In this document: in pieces, positions 62,964 through 64,000 of the stretch
Numbering within the stretch: position 1 is the first letter of the stretch
Layout of the letters: the number at the start of each line of letters is the position of its first letter
Source of the DNA: an uncultured Mesorhizobium sp.
GTDB lineage: Bacteria; Pseudomonadota; Alphaproteobacteria; Rhizobiales; Rhizobiaceae
Direction of reading: 5' to 3'
NCBI GenBank assembly: GCA_937958475.1
Contig: CALFXR010000207.1
Coordinates: 1 to 64,000 of the forward strand
DNA length: 64,000 bases
Notes under the pieces: model-generated
Databases searched by the model: none
What the model was told of the DNA's origin: nothing
What the model saw: the letters and a program-made list of their open reading frames with translations, nothing else
Translations under genes and position numbers: made by a program

Positions 62964-64000
62964 TTACTGCGGCAGCTTGTCGTCGACGCCCTTGACGTAG
63001 AAGTTGAGGCCGAGCAGCACGCCGTTGTCGGCACGCTCGCCGTCCTTCAGCCATTCCGAGCCGTCCTGCTTGGCGACCGGGCCGGTGAACGGCTCGAAGC
63101 CGCCCTTGATCTTCTCGACCGCCGCCTCGGCGGCCGCCTTCACGTCGTCGGGCATGTTGGCGAACGGCGCCATGACGACATGGCCTTCCTTCATGCCGCC
63201 CCAGACGTCGACCTGGCTCCAGATGCCGTCCACGACCGCCTTGACGCGCTCCGTATAATACGGGCCCCAATTGTCGACGACCGCGGTGAGCTGCGTCTCC
63301 TTGCCGAAGGCGATCATGTCGGACGCCTGTCCGAAGGCCTTGATGCCGCGCTCGGCCGCGACCTGCATCGGCGCGGTGGAGTCGGTGTGCTGGGTGATGA
63401 TGTCGACGCCCTGGTCGATCAGCGCCTTCGCCGCATTGGCTTCCTTGCCCGGGTCGAACCAGGTGTTGGCCCACACGACCTTCAGCTTGAAGTCGGGGTT
63501 GACCGTCTGCGCGCCGAGCACGAAGGCGTTGATGCCCATCACCACTTCCGGAATCGGGAACGACGCGATGTAGCCGGCGACGCCCGCCTTCGACATCTTG
63601 GCGGCAATGATGCCCTGGACGTAGCGGCCCTCATGGAACTTCGAGTTGTAGGTCGCGACGTTGGCATGATCGCGCTTATAGCCAGTGGCGTGCTCGAACT
63701 TCACATCCGGGAACTTGCCGGCCACGGCATTGGTGGCGTCCATGTAGCCGAACGAGGTGGTGAAGATGATGTTGCAGCCGGAGCGGGCGAAGCGCTCCAG
63801 CGCGCGCTCGGCGTCGGCGCCTTCCGGCACGCTTTCGAGATAGGCAAGCTCGACCTGCTCCTCGCCGCCGAGGTTCTTCTGCATCTCGAGCGCACCCTGA
63901 TGGTGCTGGTAGGACCAGCCGAAGTCGCCGATCGGGCCGACATAGATGAAACAGGCCTTCACCTTTGCCTCGGCCGCTACGGTGGCGAGCGCGAGCGCCG
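62964..64000 (-). CDS. BMP-family ABC transporter substrate-binding protein (5' end beyond window)
   Basis: About 345 residues are visible; the gene runs off the right edge. The first visible residues (ALALATVAAEAKV) are the end of a signal peptide, so only a short N-terminal part is missing. GPIGDFGWSYQHHQGALEMQKNLG, CNIIFTTSFGYMDATNAVAGKFPDVKFEHATGY and GQASDMIAFGKETQLTAVVDNWGPYY match the basic membrane protein/PnrA family. Such periplasmic proteins feed ABC importers for nucleosides or purines. The permease and ATPase genes are not in the window. Confidence 0.93.
   Translation of the reverse strand, partial: ALALATVAAEAKVKACFIYVGPIGDFGWSYQHHQGALEMQKNLGGEEQVELAYLESVPEGADAERALERFARSGCNIIFTTSFGYMDATNAVAGKFPDVKFEHATGYKRDHANVATYNSKFHEGRYVQGIIAAKMSKAGVAGYIASFPIPEVVMGINAFVLGAQTVNPDFKLKVVWANTWFDPGKEANAAKALIDQGVDIITQHTDSTAPMQVAAERGIKAFGQASDMIAFGKETQLTAVVDNWGPYYTERVKAVVDGIWSQVDVWGGMKEGHVVMAPFANMPDDVKAAAEAAVEKIKGGFEPFTGPVAKQDGSEWLKDGERADNGVLLGLNFYVKGVDDKLPQ

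Overview
The window is one continuous stretch of a high-GC alphaproteobacterial chromosome. Gene content and order point to the Hyphomicrobiales, probably near Mesorhizobium/Aquamicrobium (Phyllobacteriaceae); this is inferred from synteny and not from a search. The marker blocks are pdhA-pdhB-pdhC-lpd-lipA, ispDF next to dusB-ntrBC-ntrYX-trkA-hfq-hflX, and rlpA-dacF-tmk-holB-metG-tatD. There is no CRISPR array, prophage or recognisable insertion sequence. One tRNA gene, tRNA-Ser(UGA), is present.

Layout. 1-7.7 kb (+): pyruvate dehydrogenase complex (E1 alpha tail, lipoylated E1 beta, E2, E3), an SGNH esterase, lipoyl synthase and a Coq10-type protein. Two foreign-looking inserts sit here: an AT-richer ORF between pdhB and pdhC, and a palindromic repeat read in frame inside pdhC. 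7.7-9.4 kb (-): pncC/cinA and ispDF. 9.5-21 kb (+): dusB-ntrB-ntrC, ntrY-ntrX, trkA, dat, hfq and hflX, the nitrogen-control block. 21-25 kb (-): mazG, then moaB-ubiV-ubiU-ubiT. 25.2-28.3 kb: ubiD-ubiX (+), a small helical protein (-) and a DUF454 membrane protein (+). 28.3-41.5 kb: a divergent Crp/Fnr regulator and a long respiratory nitrate reductase operon narK1-narK2-narGHJI-ppiC-hemerythrin-carbonic anhydrase-DUF2478. 41.5-42.3 kb: an AT-rich orphan ORF. 42.3-50.4 kb (-): a housekeeping run from rlpA down to ybaK. 51-54.2 kb: tRNA-Ser followed by three cell-surface sugar genes including glf. 54.2-57.6 kb: divergent copper module copA / copZ-cueR. 57.7-64 kb: a secreted unknown, a TerC-family protein, a VOC protein, rimO, an acyltransferase, a GST and a BMP-type binding protein cut by the window end.

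How it fits together. The middle of the window is an anaerobic respiration region. UbiT/U/V make the oxygen-independent hydroxylation steps of ubiquinone, UbiD/UbiX the decarboxylation, MoaB helps make molybdenum cofactor, and NarGHI uses quinol and Mo-bisMGD to reduce nitrate. Five FNR-family 14-bp palindromes lie upstream of genes at 25072, 27779, 29034, 29171 and 57693. Four are in this block; the fifth is 28 kb away and places an unknown secreted protein in the same regulon. The box at 29034 lies on the predicted transcription start of the regulator gene itself, which suggests negative autoregulation.
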